From the NCBI RefSeq assembly GCF_001995175.1, contig NZ_MUKN01000031.1:1-47245 (forward strand): DNA of 47,245 nt, in the 5' to 3' direction. Shown here in pieces: positions 1 to 10,004 of this stretch. The notes under the pieces were generated by a model that worked only from the letters and a program-made list of their open reading frames with translations, ran no database searches and had not been told where the DNA came from. A program made the translations under genes and the position numbers. Origin of the DNA: Rathayibacter rhapontici (lineage in GTDB: Bacteria > Actinomycetota > Actinomycetes > Actinomycetales > Microbacteriaceae). Every line of letters starts with the position of its first letter. Position 1 is the stretch's first letter.

Positions 1-1029
1 GCGACCGCCAAGCGCGAGGCCGCCGCCATCCGCTCGGAGGCGGGCCGCGAGGCCGCCGAGATGCGCGCCGTCGCCGCTCGCGAGGTCGAGATCGCCCGTG
101 CCGAGGCCGCCCGCCTGGCGCAGAGCACCGAGCTGCAGCGCGCCGAGGTCGCCTCCGAGATCGCCCGCCTGCGCGCGGCCGTCGAGGCCGAGATCGCCGA
201 GGCGCGCTCGGCCGTGGCCGCCGAGATCGCAGCCGCTCGCGCCGCGCTCGACGCCGACGTCTCGTCCGCTCGCGCCGCGCTCGACGCCGAGATCACCACC
301 GGCCGCGCCGACGCCGCTCGTGAGCTGGACGACCAGCGCACCCGGCTGGCGCACGAGCGGGCCGAGGCCGTCGCTCTGCTGGACGCCGAGGTCGCCGGCC
401 TCCGCAGCGCCGCTGCCGACGAGGCCTCGGCGCTCTCGCGCGAGGTCGAGCAGGCGCGGATCGACCTGACCGTCGAGCTCGCCGCCCGACGCGAGGAGGC
501 CGACCGGGACCACCTCCTCCGTCACCAGGAGGCCGTCGCGCAGACGCAGCGCTACCTCGACGAGTCGAACCTCCAGCTCGCCGATGCGCTCCGCCGCGCC
601 AACGACAAGCGGCTCGAGGCCGACGCGCTCCGCAGCGACGCGCTCGACGAGACGACGCGCCTGCGCCGCGACGCCCAGGACGAATCGGACCGCCTGCTCG
701 CCGAGGCCCGCGAGCGCGCCCAGGAGATGCTCGCCGACGCCGAGAGGCGGACCCGGCAGCTGGTCGCGACGGCGGAGGGGCGGCTCGACGAGATCCGGAC
801 CGAGCGGGACGCCATCGCCGGCTACGTGAAGGGCCTGCGCGGACTGATCGGCCACATCGACGAGATCTCGCTCGATTCGGACGACGACTCCGGCCGCGAC
901 GACTCCGGTCGTGACGACTCCGGCCGCGACGACTCCGGTCGTGACGGCTCGCACGGCGACGACGAGACGGACGACGCCGCACAGCAGGCCGTCGTCGAGC
1001 AGGAGGGCACCGCGGGCTCCGCCCGCTGA
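1..1029 (+). CDS. Ala/Glu/Arg-rich coiled-coil protein, C-terminal part
   Basis: The frame is open from base 1, so the N-terminus lies outside the window; the first in-frame ATG at 61 is probably internal. About 280 visible residues are almost uninterrupted heptad-like Ala/Glu/Arg/Asp sequence (repeats such as EIAEARSAVAAEIAAARAAL), as expected of a long cytoplasmic coiled coil. A short conserved-looking segment near the end (TERDAIAGYVKGLRGLIGHI) is followed by an acidic tail with four DDSGR repeats. Actinobacterial proteins of this look include DivIVA-related and filament-forming cytoskeletal proteins, but I cannot assign it to one family. A strong hairpin follows the stop. Function is unknown; a structural or polarity role is inference only. 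Confidence 0.75.
   Translation, partial: ATAKREAAAIRSEAGREAAEMRAVAAREVEIARAEAARLAQSTELQRAEVASEIARLRAAVEAEIAEARSAVAAEIAAARAALDADVSSARAALDAEITTGRADAARELDDQRTRLAHERAEAVALLDAEVAGLRSAAADEASALSREVEQARIDLTVELAARREEADRDHLLRHQEAVAQTQRYLDESNLQLADALRRANDKRLEADALRSDALDETTRLRRDAQDESDRLLAEARERAQEMLADAERRTRQLVATAEGRLDEIRTERDAIAGYVKGLRGLIGHIDEISLDSDDDSGRDDSGRDDSGRDDSGRDGSHGDDETDDAAQQAVVEQEGTAGSAR
883..942 (+). repeat. Four tandem 15-bp repeats encoding DDSGR
   Basis: Four in-frame copies of a 15-bp unit alternate between gacgactccggccgc and gacgactccggtcgt, so the unit is also a 30-bp repeat with two synonymous versions. They encode an acidic low-complexity tail. Copy number may vary between strains by slippage. 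Confidence 0.9.
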
Positions 1030-1051
1030 CCCCGTCCGAGCCCGGAGAGAC

Positions 1052-1083
1052 CGGAGGGAGCCCGCCGACGCGGGCTCCCTCCG
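1052..1083. terminator. Bidirectional hairpin terminator
   Basis: A 14-bp stem (CGGAGGGAGCCCGC with its exact complement) and a CGAC loop lie between two convergent genes, so the hairpin can end transcription from both sides. No strong U-tract is visible, which is common in high-GC actinobacteria. Confidence 0.8.
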
Positions 1084-1096
1084 TCCGTCCCGGGCG

Positions 1097-1822
1097 TCAG
1101 CCCAGCTCGCCCGCCCACTCCGTCGGCAGGGGCGACGACGCCGGAGCCACCACCCGCACGATCTCGTCCAGCACGCGGCGCGTCTGCGCCTCGCCGACCC
1201 AGAGGTGCTTGCCCCCGGCGACCGGCACCAGCTGCATCTGCGGAACCGACGCGAACCGCTCGGCGGCCGCCTCCGGTCGCAGGTAGTCGTCGAACTCGGG
1301 GATCAGCGCGACCAGGGGCCGGCCGTCCTCCGCCCAGGCTGCGACCTCGTCGGCCGTGGCGCGGTGCAGCGGAGGCGACAGGAGGATCGCTCCCTCGATC
1401 GGGTGCTCCCTCCCCCACTTGAGCGCGAGCTCCGTGCCGAAGGACCAGCCGACCAGCCAGGGGTGCGGCAGGCCGCGGTCGGCGACCAGCTGCATCGCCG
1501 CGGCGACGTCGGCACGCTCGCCCGTCCCTCCGTCGAACGCGCCCCCGCTCGTGCCCCGCGGCGACGACGTGCCCCGGGTGTTGAAGCGCAGCACGGCGAG
1601 GTCGGCCAGCGCCGGGAGCCGCGCCGCGGCCTTGCGCAGGATGTGCGAGTCCATGAAGCCGCCGTGGGTGGGCAGCGGATGCAGGGTCACGAGCGTCGCG
1701 ACCGGGTCGCGGTCGAGCGGCAGAGCGAGCTCTCCGACGAGCGTCAGCCCGTCGGAGGTGCGCAGCTCGATCTCCTCGCGCCGGGCGGGGAGGACCACGC
1801 CGCCCCGGATCTCGTTCGTCAT
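1097..1822 (-). CDS. Alpha/beta hydrolase
   Basis: 241 residues with the alpha/beta-hydrolase layout. The nucleophile elbow is GWSFG (Ser near residue 129), an acidic residue follows in EFDDYLRP, and the catalytic His is probably in GGKHLW near residue 209. The N-terminal TLHPLPTHGG segment resembles the oxyanion region of the dienelactone-hydrolase-like subgroup. No signal peptide is seen, so it should be cytosolic. The start overlaps the stop of the upstream zinc-ribbon gene (ATGA), so the two are translationally coupled. The substrate cannot be inferred. Confidence 0.85.
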   Translation of the reverse strand: MTNEIRGGVVLPARREEIELRTSDGLTLVGELALPLDRDPVATLVTLHPLPTHGGFMDSHILRKAAARLPALADLAVLRFNTRGTSSPRGTSGGAFDGGTGERADVAAAMQLVADRGLPHPWLVGWSFGTELALKWGREHPIEGAILLSPPLHRATADEVAAWAEDGRPLVALIPEFDDYLRPEAAAERFASVPQMQLVPVAGGKHLWVGEAQTRRVLDEIVRVVAPASSPLPTEWAGELG

Positions 1823-2124
1823 CGTGCTCCTTGGATGCGCCAGCAGTGGTTGTGCCAGTGACGGCGGCCGGCGAGGTCCGCCGCGTCGCCGAGGGCCCCG
1901 TCGCCTCGCCAGACGACGACGTGCGCGAGGCCGATGTCGATGGTCTGGCCGCAGCCGGGGCAGAGGTAGTTCTTCACGGCCCGGGCCGACGAGACGGGCT
2001 GCACGTTCCAGTCGCGGCCCGATCGCACCTCGGTGCGGCGCCAGCCGGCCATCATCTGCGACAGGTCGCGCGGTTCGTCGTCGCCCTCGCGCCGACTCCC
2101 CCGAGGTCGATTGCTGCGCGGCAT
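1819..2124 (-). CDS. Small zinc-ribbon protein of actinobacterial type
   Basis: 101 residues. The N-terminal 35 residues are basic and probably disordered. The C-terminal half has a CPGCGQ knuckle near residue 56 and a distal HWHNHC motif near residue 90, a plausible single zinc site. Similar proteins in related genomes are often labelled ATP/GTP-binding, but no nucleotide-binding motif is visible here. It is the first gene of a pair with the alpha/beta hydrolase through a 4-base overlap. Role unknown. Confidence 0.7.
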   Translation of the reverse strand: MPRSNRPRGSRREGDDEPRDLSQMMAGWRRTEVRSGRDWNVQPVSSARAVKNYLCPGCGQTIDIGLAHVVVWRGDGALGDAADLAGRRHWHNHCWRIQGAR

Positions 2125-2161
2125 TCCTCCAGTGTAGGAGCCGCTCCGGGCGGGGCGGCCG

Positions 2162-3907
2162 TCAGTGCGAGGTGTCGTCCATCTCGAGCCGCGTCTCCTC
2201 GGCGTCGAGCATGAGCTGCGCGCGTCGCAGGATCCGCGACGAGTACAGGCCGCGGCCCCGCGCCTCGAGCAGGGCCTCCCGTTCGGCCAGCAGCACCGCC
2301 CGCCGCAGGATCAGGTACTGGGCGTGCGGCCCGAGCGGAGCGTCCGCCTGTCGGTCCACCTGCTCCCACGCGACCTGCGAGCGCGTCAGCGTGTCGCGGC
2401 GGACGCGCTCGAGCACGCGGGGCCCCACCGCTCCCTCGGGCAGCTCGGCCACGGCCCCGGGCAGCGCCTGGATGCCGGTCGCCGCGACCTCGTCGAGCAG
2501 GGTCGCGAGCTCGCGTCGATCGGCGTCGCGATCGCTCCCCTGGATGCCCGTCAGACGGATCAGAGCGGGCAGGGTCGCGCCCTGCAGCAGGAGCGTCACG
2601 ACCGCGACCGTGAACGCGATCAGGATCAGCTGCTCGCGGTACGGGGTCTCCCCGGGCAGCGACTGCGCCGCCGCGAGCGTGACCACGCCGCGCATCCCGG
2701 ACCACGACAGGATCACTCCGCCGCGCCAGCCGAACGCCTCGCTGCTGGTCGCTGCGAGATCGGTCTCGCGGCGGTGGTACAGGCGCTCGGCACGCTGCTG
2801 GCGTCGGCGGAACCGGTCGTCGCTCGTCGCGCTGTTGCGCAGATGCATCACTCCGACCGCCAGGCGGCGGTTGATGCGCTCCGCCCGCCTCCCGGAGCTC
2901 CGGAGCCAGACGAGGAGCGGCCAGACGAAGAGCGTCCGCAGCACGATCAGCAGCACGACCACCGCGAACCCGAGGAGCACCGCCTCGGCCACTCCGAGCT
3001 CCCCCGGCTCCACCTCGCCCACGATCACTCTGATCTCGGCGCCCATCAGCAGGAACACCCCGTTCTCGAGCAGGAACTGGGCGGTCCGCCAGTTCACCCG
3101 CTCGCTGATCCGGGACTGCGGGCTGAGGAAGCGGGCGCTGTTGTGGCCCGTGTAGATGCCGGTGACCACCACGGCGAGGACGCCGGACGCGCCCAGCTCC
3201 TCCGCGGGGATGTAGGCCAGGAACGGAACCGCGAAGGACACCGCGGTGTCGAGGACCGGGTCGCTCAGCTTCGAGCGGATGAAGACGGTGATGACGCCCA
3301 TCACGAGGCCCAGGACGACGGCCATCACGACGGAGTAGACGAACAGCACGCCGACCTCGCCGACGTCGATCGCATCGGCCGAGACGCTCGCTCCGACGGC
3401 GGCCGTCGTCGCCGTCGCCGCGCGCAGCAGCACCAGCGCGGACGCGTCGTTGACCAGGCTCTCCCCCTCGAGCACCGTCACCAGGCGCGGCGGCAGACCG
3501 AGCTTCTTGCCGATCGAGGTCGCGGCGACGGCGTCCGTCGGGCTGACGACGGCCCCCAGGGCGATCGCCGCCGCGAGGCCGAGGTCGGGGAGGAGGAGGT
3601 GCAGGAAGACGCCCACCGCGATCGCCGTGACGAAGACCAGCAGCACCGACAGGCCGAAGATCGATCGCAGGTTGCGGCGGAAGTCGGTCAGCGGCACCTG
3701 GATGGCGGCCGAGTAGAGCAGCGGCGGCAGGACCCCGGCCAGGATCAGCTCGGGCTCCACCTCGATCTCGGGGACTCCGGGGAGGTAGGACGCGGCGATG
3801 CCGACGACGACGAGGATGAGCGGTGCGGCGATGCCGAGCCGGCTCGAGAAGCGCGCGACCGTGACGACCGTGATGATCCCGGCGACCCCGAGCAGCGCGT
3901 AGTCCAC
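2162..3907 (-). CDS. Na+/H+ antiporter, CPA1 (NhaP/NHE) type
   Basis: 581 residues. The first 400 hold about 12 hydrophobic membrane segments. The CPA1 ion-binding region is clear: SPTDAVAATS near residues 124-133 and GESLVNDAS near residues 148-156, where the Asp of the ND pair is the expected transport residue. The last 170 residues are a hydrophilic cytosolic tail rich in Arg and Glu, as in regulatory tails of this family. It should exchange Na+ (or K+) for H+ at the cell membrane in pH and salt homeostasis. It stands alone between a zinc-ribbon gene and a transglycosylase-like gene. Confidence 0.9.
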   Translation of the reverse strand: MDYALLGVAGIITVVTVARFSSRLGIAAPLILVVVGIAASYLPGVPEIEVEPELILAGVLPPLLYSAAIQVPLTDFRRNLRSIFGLSVLLVFVTAIAVGVFLHLLLPDLGLAAAIALGAVVSPTDAVAATSIGKKLGLPPRLVTVLEGESLVNDASALVLLRAATATTAAVGASVSADAIDVGEVGVLFVYSVVMAVVLGLVMGVITVFIRSKLSDPVLDTAVSFAVPFLAYIPAEELGASGVLAVVVTGIYTGHNSARFLSPQSRISERVNWRTAQFLLENGVFLLMGAEIRVIVGEVEPGELGVAEAVLLGFAVVVLLIVLRTLFVWPLLVWLRSSGRRAERINRRLAVGVMHLRNSATSDDRFRRRQQRAERLYHRRETDLAATSSEAFGWRGGVILSWSGMRGVVTLAAAQSLPGETPYREQLILIAFTVAVVTLLLQGATLPALIRLTGIQGSDRDADRRELATLLDEVAATGIQALPGAVAELPEGAVGPRVLERVRRDTLTRSQVAWEQVDRQADAPLGPHAQYLILRRAVLLAEREALLEARGRGLYSSRILRRAQLMLDAEETRLEMDDTSH

Positions 3908-3995
3908 GCGCCCAGGCTATCGAGAGCGGGGCCGGGAACGCCGACGGGCCCCGTCACTGTCGTGAGGGGCCCGCCGGCGGAGCACGGTGGAGGCG

Positions 3996-4721
3996 TCAGT
4001 ACCAGTTCATCGCCTCGGAGTGCGCCCAGGCGCCGCACGGCGAGCCGTAGCGCCCCGAGATGTAGCCCAGGCCCCAGGTGATCTGAGTGGCCGGGTTGGT
4101 CTGCCAGTCGGAGCCGGCGGAGGCCATCTTGTTGCCGGGGAGCGCCTGCGGGATGCCGTAGGCGCCGCTCGACTTGTTCTCGGCGAACGTGTTCCAGCCG
4201 GACTCGCGGGTCCAGAGGAGCACGAGGCAGTCGTACTCGCTGTCGGCCCAGCCGCGCTGGACGACCATGTCGTAGGCGATCGCCTTCGCGGACCCGGGGT
4301 CGGGAGCCGCGGAGCGCACCACGGGAGCGGCCGAGCGCGCCGACGGCTGCTCCTGCTCCTCCTCCGCCTCCTCGGTCTCGGTGGGGGTCGGAGTGGGAGT
4401 GGGCGTCGGGGTGGGCTTCGCCTGCGCGTCGAAGGTGTCGCGCTGCACGGCGCGCTCGGCCGGAGCGGCGACCACGAGGCGCTGCGCGGGGTCTCCGTCG
4501 AAGCGGGCCGGGGCCTGGTAGTACGGGGAGGCGACCGCCCCGCTGGACGGGTCGACGACCGACACCATCACGAATCCGATGGAGGCCGCGAAGGCGAGCA
4601 CCGCCAGAGGAAGGCGTGCTCGGGAGCGACGTGTTGGGGCCTGACGCGGAACCGGGGGCTTCACGGCCAGGAGCCGGGAGACGGGTGGCTGGGCGACGGC
4701 GTTCAATTCAAGCTGACCCAC
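3996..4721 (-). CDS. Secreted or anchored transglycosylase-like protein
   Basis: 241 residues. A basic N-terminus is followed by a hydrophobic segment (about residues 37-57) that acts as a signal anchor or signal peptide. A Pro-Thr linker (PTPTPTPTPTPT) and a Glu-rich stretch precede a C-terminal SLT-like domain of about 85 residues. That domain contains LLWTRESGWNTFAENKSSG, where the Glu of RESGW is the expected catalytic acid, then AYGIPQALPG and a terminal WAHSEAMNWY. The architecture matches actinobacterial lytic-transglycosylase-like cell-wall proteins that cleave or bind peptidoglycan outside the cell. The exact activity is inferred from the fold signature. Confidence 0.85.
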   Translation of the reverse strand: MGQLELNAVAQPPVSRLLAVKPPVPRQAPTRRSRARLPLAVLAFAASIGFVMVSVVDPSSGAVASPYYQAPARFDGDPAQRLVVAAPAERAVQRDTFDAQAKPTPTPTPTPTPTETEEAEEEQEQPSARSAAPVVRSAAPDPGSAKAIAYDMVVQRGWADSEYDCLVLLWTRESGWNTFAENKSSGAYGIPQALPGNKMASAGSDWQTNPATQITWGLGYISGRYGSPCGAWAHSEAMNWY

Positions 4722-4775
4722 GATTACGAAAGCATAACGGACGCGGGCCCGTTCGGCCAGGAACGGCGCGGAAGG

Positions 4776-5327
4776 TCAGCGGACGGCCAGCATGACGTCG
4801 ATCACGGTGTCGAGGACGAAGTCGACCTGCGGCTCCGAGTACCCGCCGCGCTGAGGGGCGAAGGACACGGTGCGGACGTCGTCGACGCTGAGCACCGAGC
4901 CGTCGCGGAAGTAGCCGGAGATGCGGTCGGCGAACGCGTCGACCTGCCGGATGTTGTAGCCGGTGGTCAGCGCGCTGAGTCGCTGGAAGCGCTCGCGCTG
5001 CGGTCGGGCCAGCCGGTTCACGACCTCCTGCGCGGTGGCGCGGGCCTCCCGCAGCCAGACGTCCTCGCCCTTCTCGGCGATGGCGTACTGGCGCTCGCGA
5101 CTCGCGAACGCGTCCTCCAGCCGCTCGAGCGCGGCGTCGACGTGAGGAGCGGAGTAGCCGCCCTTGCGGAGGGAGAACGCGGTGTGGCGCAGGTCGGACG
5201 CGCGGAGATCGGCCGGTCCGCCCGAGAGCTGGGCGTACGCCTCGCGGGCCGAGGCGAGGAAGGAGTCGACCTCCTCGACGTCGTAGCCGGGGCGGTTGTC
5301 ACGGGCGCGCGGGAAGGGATCGGTCAC
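4776..5327 (-). CDS. DivIVA-domain repeat protein
   Basis: 183 residues starting at GTG. It contains repeated units of the form F-R-x-GY (RDNRPGYDVEEVDSFL, LRKGGYSAPHVDAALE, ALTTGYNIRQVDAFAD, APQRGGYSEPQVDFVL). This is the DivIVA-like N-terminal motif repeated about four times without the long coiled coil of true DivIVA/Wag31. Such short repeat proteins are common in Microbacteriaceae. A link to cell poles or growth is likely by family but not shown here. Confidence 0.8.
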   Translation of the reverse strand: MTDPFPRARDNRPGYDVEEVDSFLASAREAYAQLSGGPADLRASDLRHTAFSLRKGGYSAPHVDAALERLEDAFASRERQYAIAEKGEDVWLREARATAQEVVNRLARPQRERFQRLSALTTGYNIRQVDAFADRISGYFRDGSVLSVDDVRTVSFAPQRGGYSEPQVDFVLDTVIDVMLAVR

Positions 5328-5394
5328 CCGGACATTCTGCCAACAGCCGGGCCGAGTGCGGGCAGCGGCGCGTCGCCGAGTGCCGCCGGGCCCG

Positions 5395-6408
5395 TCAGTG
5401 CGCGAAGAGGAAGTAGAGCACGTAGGCCGCGGCGGCAGACGGGAGGATCGAGTCCAGCCGGTCGAGCACGCCGCCGTGGCCCGGGAGCCAGGAGCTCATG
5501 TCCTTGATGCCGATGTCGCGCTTGATGAGCGACTCGGCGAGGTCGCCGAGCGTCGCGCTCAGCAGCATGACCGCTCCGAACACGGCGCCGACCCACCACG
5601 GCTGACCGAGGAGGAGGACGGCGAGCAGGACGCCCGCGACGATCCCGACGACTCCGGCGCCCGCGAAGCCTCCCAGGTCTTCTTCGGGCTGATCCGCGGC
5701 GCATGGGGTGCTTGCCCCAGGTCAGGCCGCTGGCATAGGCGCCGATGTCGACGAGGATCACGAGCACGAGGAACGAGAGGGTCCAGAACTGCCCGCCCTC
5801 CTCGGCGACGAGTCGCACGGCGAATGCGCCCAGGAAGGTGACGTAGGCCTGGACGAACACGCCGAGCCCCATGTCGAGGAGCAGATCGCGGCGCGTCGAG
5901 CTCGTCCGGCGCAGCAGCTGCTCGCCGAGGCGCCAGAGCGCGACGAACGCGGAGCCGCCGAGCACGGCGAGCCAGGCCGCGGAGATGCCGCCGTAGTAGG
6001 CGGCCGGTACGGCGATCACCGCGGCGATGCCGGTCGGGATCCTGGGGATGTCGCGCCCGGCGTGCCGGAGGGCGTTCGAGAGCTCGAGGGCCGCGAGGAT
6101 GACCAGCGCCCCCGCGAGCACCATGAACAGCTCCTTGATCAGGAGGAGGCTGACGCCCATGGCGCCGACGCCGATCACTCCGATCAGGGTGGCCGAGACG
6201 AGGTTGCGGCCGGAGCGCGCGGTCAGGCGCTCGTTCGTCGCCTCGAGCTGAGCCCGGGTCGCCTCGAGCTGGCGCTCGACGTCGGCCTTGCGCTGCTGCG
6301 CGCGTGCCACCAGGCGTCGCGCGTGACCATCCGGGAGCCCCGGGCACCCGGGACGTGCGGCTTGCGCTCCTCCCCGTGCTCGGAGCCCTCGGATTCGTCG
6401 GCCACCAC
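5395..6408 (-). CDS. cdsA: Phosphatidate cytidylyltransferase CdsA, frame broken by three 1-base losses
   Basis: This enzyme makes CDP-diacylglycerol from CTP and phosphatidate in the membrane. The protein is spread over three frames: an N-terminal hydrophilic region starting at GTG 6408 (overlapping the frr stop), the membrane core up to WGKHPM, then SPKKTWE, then the C-terminal signature ATLGDLAESLIKRDIGIKD and LPGHGGVLDRLDS. The frames join if one G/C is restored at about 6307-6312, 5701-5703 and 5668-5671, giving 338 residues. The gene is normally essential, the family signature is intact, and every lesion is a lost base in a G/C run. I treat the shifts as sequence error, not decay. Confidence 0.85.
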
Positions 6409-6962
6409 TAGACCTCGAGCAGCTCGGATTCCTTGCGCTTGAGCGCCTCGTCGATGGCGTCGACGTGCTTCTTCGTGACGGCCTCGAGCTCCTTCTCGGC
6501 GCGGCCGACCTCGTCGTCGCCCAGCTCGCCCTTCAGCGCGTCCAGGTCGTCCTTGCCCTTGCGGCGGATGTTGCGGACCGCGACCTTGGCGTCCTCGGCC
6601 TTGGTCCGGACGATCTTCACGAACTCCTTGCGACGCTCGGCGGTGAGCTCGGGCAGGGTGACGCGGATGACGTTGCCGTCGTTCGACGGGTTCGCACCGA
6701 GGTTGGGCATGTCCCGGATGGCCTGCTCGATGTCGCGCAGCGAGCCCTTGTCGTAGGGGGTCACGAGGAGGGTGCGCGCCTCCTGGTTCTGCATCGAGGC
6801 CAGCTGCGAGAGGGGCGTCGGAGTGCCGTAGTAGCTCACGAGCACCTTCTGGAACATGCCGGGGTTCGCACGGCCGGTCCGCACGGTGGCGAAGTCCTCC
6901 TTGGCGACCTCCACGGCCTTGTCCATCTTGGTCGTCGCGTCGGCGAGTACATCCGAGATCAC
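6408..6962 (-). CDS. frr: Ribosome-recycling factor
   Basis: 184 residues, the usual length. It has typical RRF sequence from the N-terminal helix ([20 protein letters not shown]) through [17 protein letters not shown] to the C-terminal helix. With EF-G it splits the post-termination ribosome. It lies downstream of pyrH, and its stop overlaps the start of cdsA (TAGTG), the standard pyrH-frr-cdsA order. Confidence 0.97.
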   Translation of the reverse strand: MISDVLADATTKMDKAVEVAKEDFATVRTGRANPGMFQKVLVSYYGTPTPLSQLASMQNQEARTLLVTPYDKGSLRDIEQAIRDMPNLGANPSNDGNVIRVTLPELTAERRKEFVKIVRTKAEDAKVAVRNIRRKGKDDLDALKGELGDDEVGRAEKELEAVTKKHVDAIDEALKRKESELLEV

Positions 6963-6995
6963 GGGGGCTCCTTTGAGAAGAGGGAAGTGGTCAGT

Positions 6996-7727
6996 CTAGT
7001 TCGAGACGAGGGTGCCGAGCCGGGCGCCCCGGATGGCCTTCGCCACGTTGCCGGAGGGCTCCATGCCGAAGACCTGCATCGGCATCCCGTTGTCCATGCA
7101 GAGGCTGAACGCGGTCGAGTCGACGACCTTCAGGCCGCGCTGGAGCGCCTCCTGGTAGGTCAGCGTGTCGAGCTTCTTGGCCTCGGGGTTCGTGCGCGGG
7201 TCGGCGTCGTACACGCCGTCGACGCCGTTCTTGGCGACCAGCACGACATCGGCGTGCGTCTCGAGCGCGCGCTGAGCGGCGACGGTGTCGGTGGAGAAGA
7301 ACGGCAGACCCGCTCCGGCGCCGAAGATCACGACGCGCCCCTTCTCCATGTGGCGGATCGCGCGCCGGGGGATGTACGGCTCGGCGACCTGGGTCATCGC
7401 GATGGCCGACTGGACGCGCGTCTCGGCGCCGGCCTGCTCGAGGAAGTCCTGGAGGGCGAGGGCGTTCATCACGGTGCCCAGCATGCCCATGTAGTCGGCC
7501 CGGCCGCGGTCCATCCCGCGCTGCGAGAGCTCGGCCCCGCGGAAGAAGTTGCCTCCGCCGACCACGACCGAGATCTCGACCTCGGTGGCGGCGTCGGCGA
7601 TCTCGCGCGCCAGAGCGCTGATCACGTCGGGGTTCACCCCGAGTGTCCCGGCCCCGAACGCCTCCCCCGACAGCTTCAGAAGCACCCTGCGGCGCTTGCC
7701 CGTCGTCGTAGCATCCGTCTGCGTCAT
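6996..7727 (-). CDS. pyrH: UMP kinase
   Basis: 243 residues of the amino-acid-kinase fold. KLSGEAFG near residue 18 is the phosphate-binding start, [11 protein letters not shown] near residues 54-64 is the glycine-rich loop, and later segments ([31 protein letters not shown]) match PyrH closely. It phosphorylates UMP to UDP with ATP. It is followed after 33 bases by frr and preceded by the tsf terminator, so it probably has its own promoter in the 135-bp gap. Confidence 0.97.
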   Translation of the reverse strand: MTQTDATTTGKRRRVLLKLSGEAFGAGTLGVNPDVISALAREIADAATEVEISVVVGGGNFFRGAELSQRGMDRGRADYMGMLGTVMNALALQDFLEQAGAETRVQSAIAMTQVAEPYIPRRAIRHMEKGRVVIFGAGAGLPFFSTDTVAAQRALETHADVVLVAKNGVDGVYDADPRTNPEAKKLDTLTYQEALQRGLKVVDSTAFSLCMDNGMPMQVFGMEPSGNVAKAIRGARLGTLVSN

Positions 7728-7818
7728 GGACGTCTTCCTCCCGTGGACCCGTACAAACCTATCCCGCGCGGAGCACGCCCCGCGACCACGCCCGGGAGCC
7801 TCCCCCGGGCAGAGCGAA

Positions 7819-7852
7819 GGGAGTCCGGGTCGACTGAACGACCCGGACTCCC
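7819..7852 (-). terminator. Hairpin terminator after tsf
   Basis: A perfect 14-bp stem (GGGAGTCCGGGTCG and complement) with loop ACTGAA sits just past the tsf stop and before pyrH. It separates the rpsB-tsf unit from the pyrH-frr-cdsA unit. Confidence 0.85.
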
Positions 7853-7862
7853 CTGCTGCGTG

Positions 7863-8690
7863 CTACGCGCCGACCTTGAACCGGGCGAAGCCCGAGACGG
7901 TCAGACCCGCGTCGGCCACGACCTTGCTGACGGACAGCTTGTTGTCCTTGGCGTAGTCCTGGTCGAGCAGCGCGACCTGCTTGAAGTACGCGTTGACGCG
8001 TCCCTCGATGATCTTCGGCAGGGCGGCCTCGGGCTTGCCCTCGCCGCGCGAGATCTCCTCGACGATGCGGCGCTCGTTGTCGACCTCCGACTGCGGGACG
8101 TCCTCGCGCGAGAGGTACGACGGGTTGGCGAACGAGATGTGCTGCGCGATCGAGCGAGCGGTCTCGGCGTCGTCCCCGGAGTAGCCCACGACCACGCCGA
8201 CCTGCGGGGGCAGGTCCTTGTTGGTCTTGTGCAGGTAGATGGCGAAGCTCTCGCCCTGCACGGTGGCGACGCGGCGGAGCTCGACCTTCTCGCCGAGGAT
8301 CGCGGCCTCGTCGTTGATGACGTCGGCGACGGTCTTGTCACCGGCGGGGGCCGCGAGGGCCTCCTCGACGGTGGTGGCGCCAGCGGCGACGACGGCGGCG
8401 AGCACCGAGTCGGCCAGGGCGATGAACTTCGTGCCCTTGGCGACGAAGTCGGTCTCGCACGCGAGCTCGATCAGGGTGGCGACTCCGCCGTTCTCAGCGG
8501 CGGCGACGAGGCCCTCGCTGGTGGAGCGGTCGGCGCGCTTCGCGTTGCCCTTGGCGCCCTTGAGGCGGAGGATCTCGACCGCCTTGTCCAGGTCGCCGTC
8601 GGCCTCGACGAGCGCGTTCTTGGTGTCGACCATGCCGGTGCCGAGCTGCTCGCGCAGCGTCTTGACGTCAGCGAGGCTGAAATTGGCCAT
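7863..8690 (-). CDS. tsf: Elongation factor Ts
   Basis: 275 residues starting with [15 protein letters not shown], followed by the signature [17 protein letters not shown] and the nearby [11 protein letters not shown] motif. It is the guanine-nucleotide exchange factor for EF-Tu. It lies 169 bases downstream of rpsB in the universal order, ends at a strong hairpin, and shows no frame problem. Confidence 0.97.
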   Translation of the reverse strand: MANFSLADVKTLREQLGTGMVDTKNALVEADGDLDKAVEILRLKGAKGNAKRADRSTSEGLVAAAENGGVATLIELACETDFVAKGTKFIALADSVLAAVVAAGATTVEEALAAPAGDKTVADVINDEAAILGEKVELRRVATVQGESFAIYLHKTNKDLPPQVGVVVGYSGDDAETARSIAQHISFANPSYLSREDVPQSEVDNERRIVEEISRGEGKPEAALPKIIEGRVNAYFKQVALLDQDYAKDNKLSVSKVVADAGLTVSGFARFKVGA

Positions 8691-8859
8691 AGTTCTGCGA
8701 ACTCCTCTGTGGTTCTGGCGTCCGGTCGACCCGGTGGTTCCCGGTCGACTGCGGGACTCCAGTCTGTCTGAAGTGGTGATCGCGGTGGCGATCGGTGCCT
8801 GTCCGAGCGGAGCCGGGCGCCTGCGGTAAGCGGCGCCCGGCTCCGGCTCAGGAGGGGTG

Positions 8860-9796
8860 TCAGGCGGTGGCGGTCTCGTCGGCCGGAGCTCGGTGGTCGC
8901 CTCGTCGGCGGCGGGGGCCTCGGCGGGCGCCTCGTCGGCGGCGGGGGCCTCGGCCTCGGCGACGGCCTCGTCAGCCGTGGCGGCCTCGGCGTCGGCGACC
9001 TTCTCGGTCTCGGCGCCGGCCTGCGGCTCCTGGCCCTGGAGGAGCTCCTTCTCCCACTCGGCCAGCGGCTCGACGGCGGAGACGTTGCCCTCGGCTCGGG
9101 CTTCTGGTGACGCTGGATGAGGCCCTCGGCCGCGGCGTCGGCGACGATGCGGGTGAGCAGGCTCACCGAGCGGATCGCGTCGTCGTTGCCCGGGATCGGG
9201 TACTGGACCTCGTCCGGGTCGCAGTTCGTGTCGAGGATGCCGATGACCGGGATGCCCAGCTTCTTGGCCTCGTCGATCGCGAGGTGCTCCTTCTTGGTGT
9301 CGACGACCCACAGCGCGGAGGGGGTCTTCGACAGGTTGCGGATGCCGCCGAGCGACTTGTGCAGCTTGTCCAGCTCCCGCTTCTTGATGAGGAGCTCCTT
9401 CTTGGTGAAGCCGCTCTTGGTGGTGTCGTCGAAGTCGAGCTCCTCGAGCTCCTTCATGCGCGCGAGGCGCTTGGAGACCGTCTGGAAGTTGGTGAGGAGG
9501 CCACCGAGCCAGCGCTGGTTCACGTAGGGCTGGCCGACGCGGGTCGCCTGCTCGGCGATCGCGTTCTGAGCCTGCTTCTTCGTGCCGACGAAGAGGATGG
9601 TGCCGCCGTGGGCGACCGTCTCCTTGACGAAGTCGTAGGTCTTGTCGATGTAGGCCAGCGACTGCTGGAGGTCGATGATGTAGCTGCCCGAGCGCTCGGT
9701 CAGGATGAAGCGCTTCATCTTCGGGTTCCAGCGACGGGTCTGGTGCCCGAAGTGGACGCCGCTGTCGAGCAGCTGGCGCATGGTGACGACTGCCAT
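8860..9796 (-). CDS. rpsB: 30S ribosomal protein S2, frame broken by two 1-base losses
   Basis: The protein starts [19 protein letters not shown] and carries the S2 signatures ([30 protein letters not shown]). The frame is lost after LIQRHQKPE, where one G/C is missing near 9092-9096, and again near 8887-8890 shortly before the natural TGA. Restoring both gives 312 residues with an Ala/Glu/Pro-rich acidic tail, typical of actinobacterial S2. The tail is made of near-repeats ([11 protein letters not shown]), which may have made the region hard to read. It is essential, so an error is far more likely than a real double frameshift. Confidence 0.9.
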
Positions 9797-10004
9797 GAGT
9801 CGTTCTCCTTGTCTCGGGGTCCGGGCGCACGACGGCGCCGAACTCCCGTTCGGTTGTCTGCGACGGCCGGTCGGCACGTCGCCCTGGCGCCCGGCGTGCT
9901 CCCGCCTCGCCCGCGTGTGCGGAGGAGGACCGGTAGGAGCGGAGGCCGAATGGGCGCGCGTAGTCACCCCGACGAGCGAGGTGCTCCGAGCATCCTAGCA
10001 CCGC

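Noticed and set aside
883..942. CRISPR-like short repeats
   Set aside because: The units are tandem without spacers and encode an in-frame protein tail.
5559..6347. Programmed frameshifting in cdsA
   Set aside because: Three losses of the same type, no slippery site with a stimulatory structure, and identical lesions in other core genes point to sequence error.
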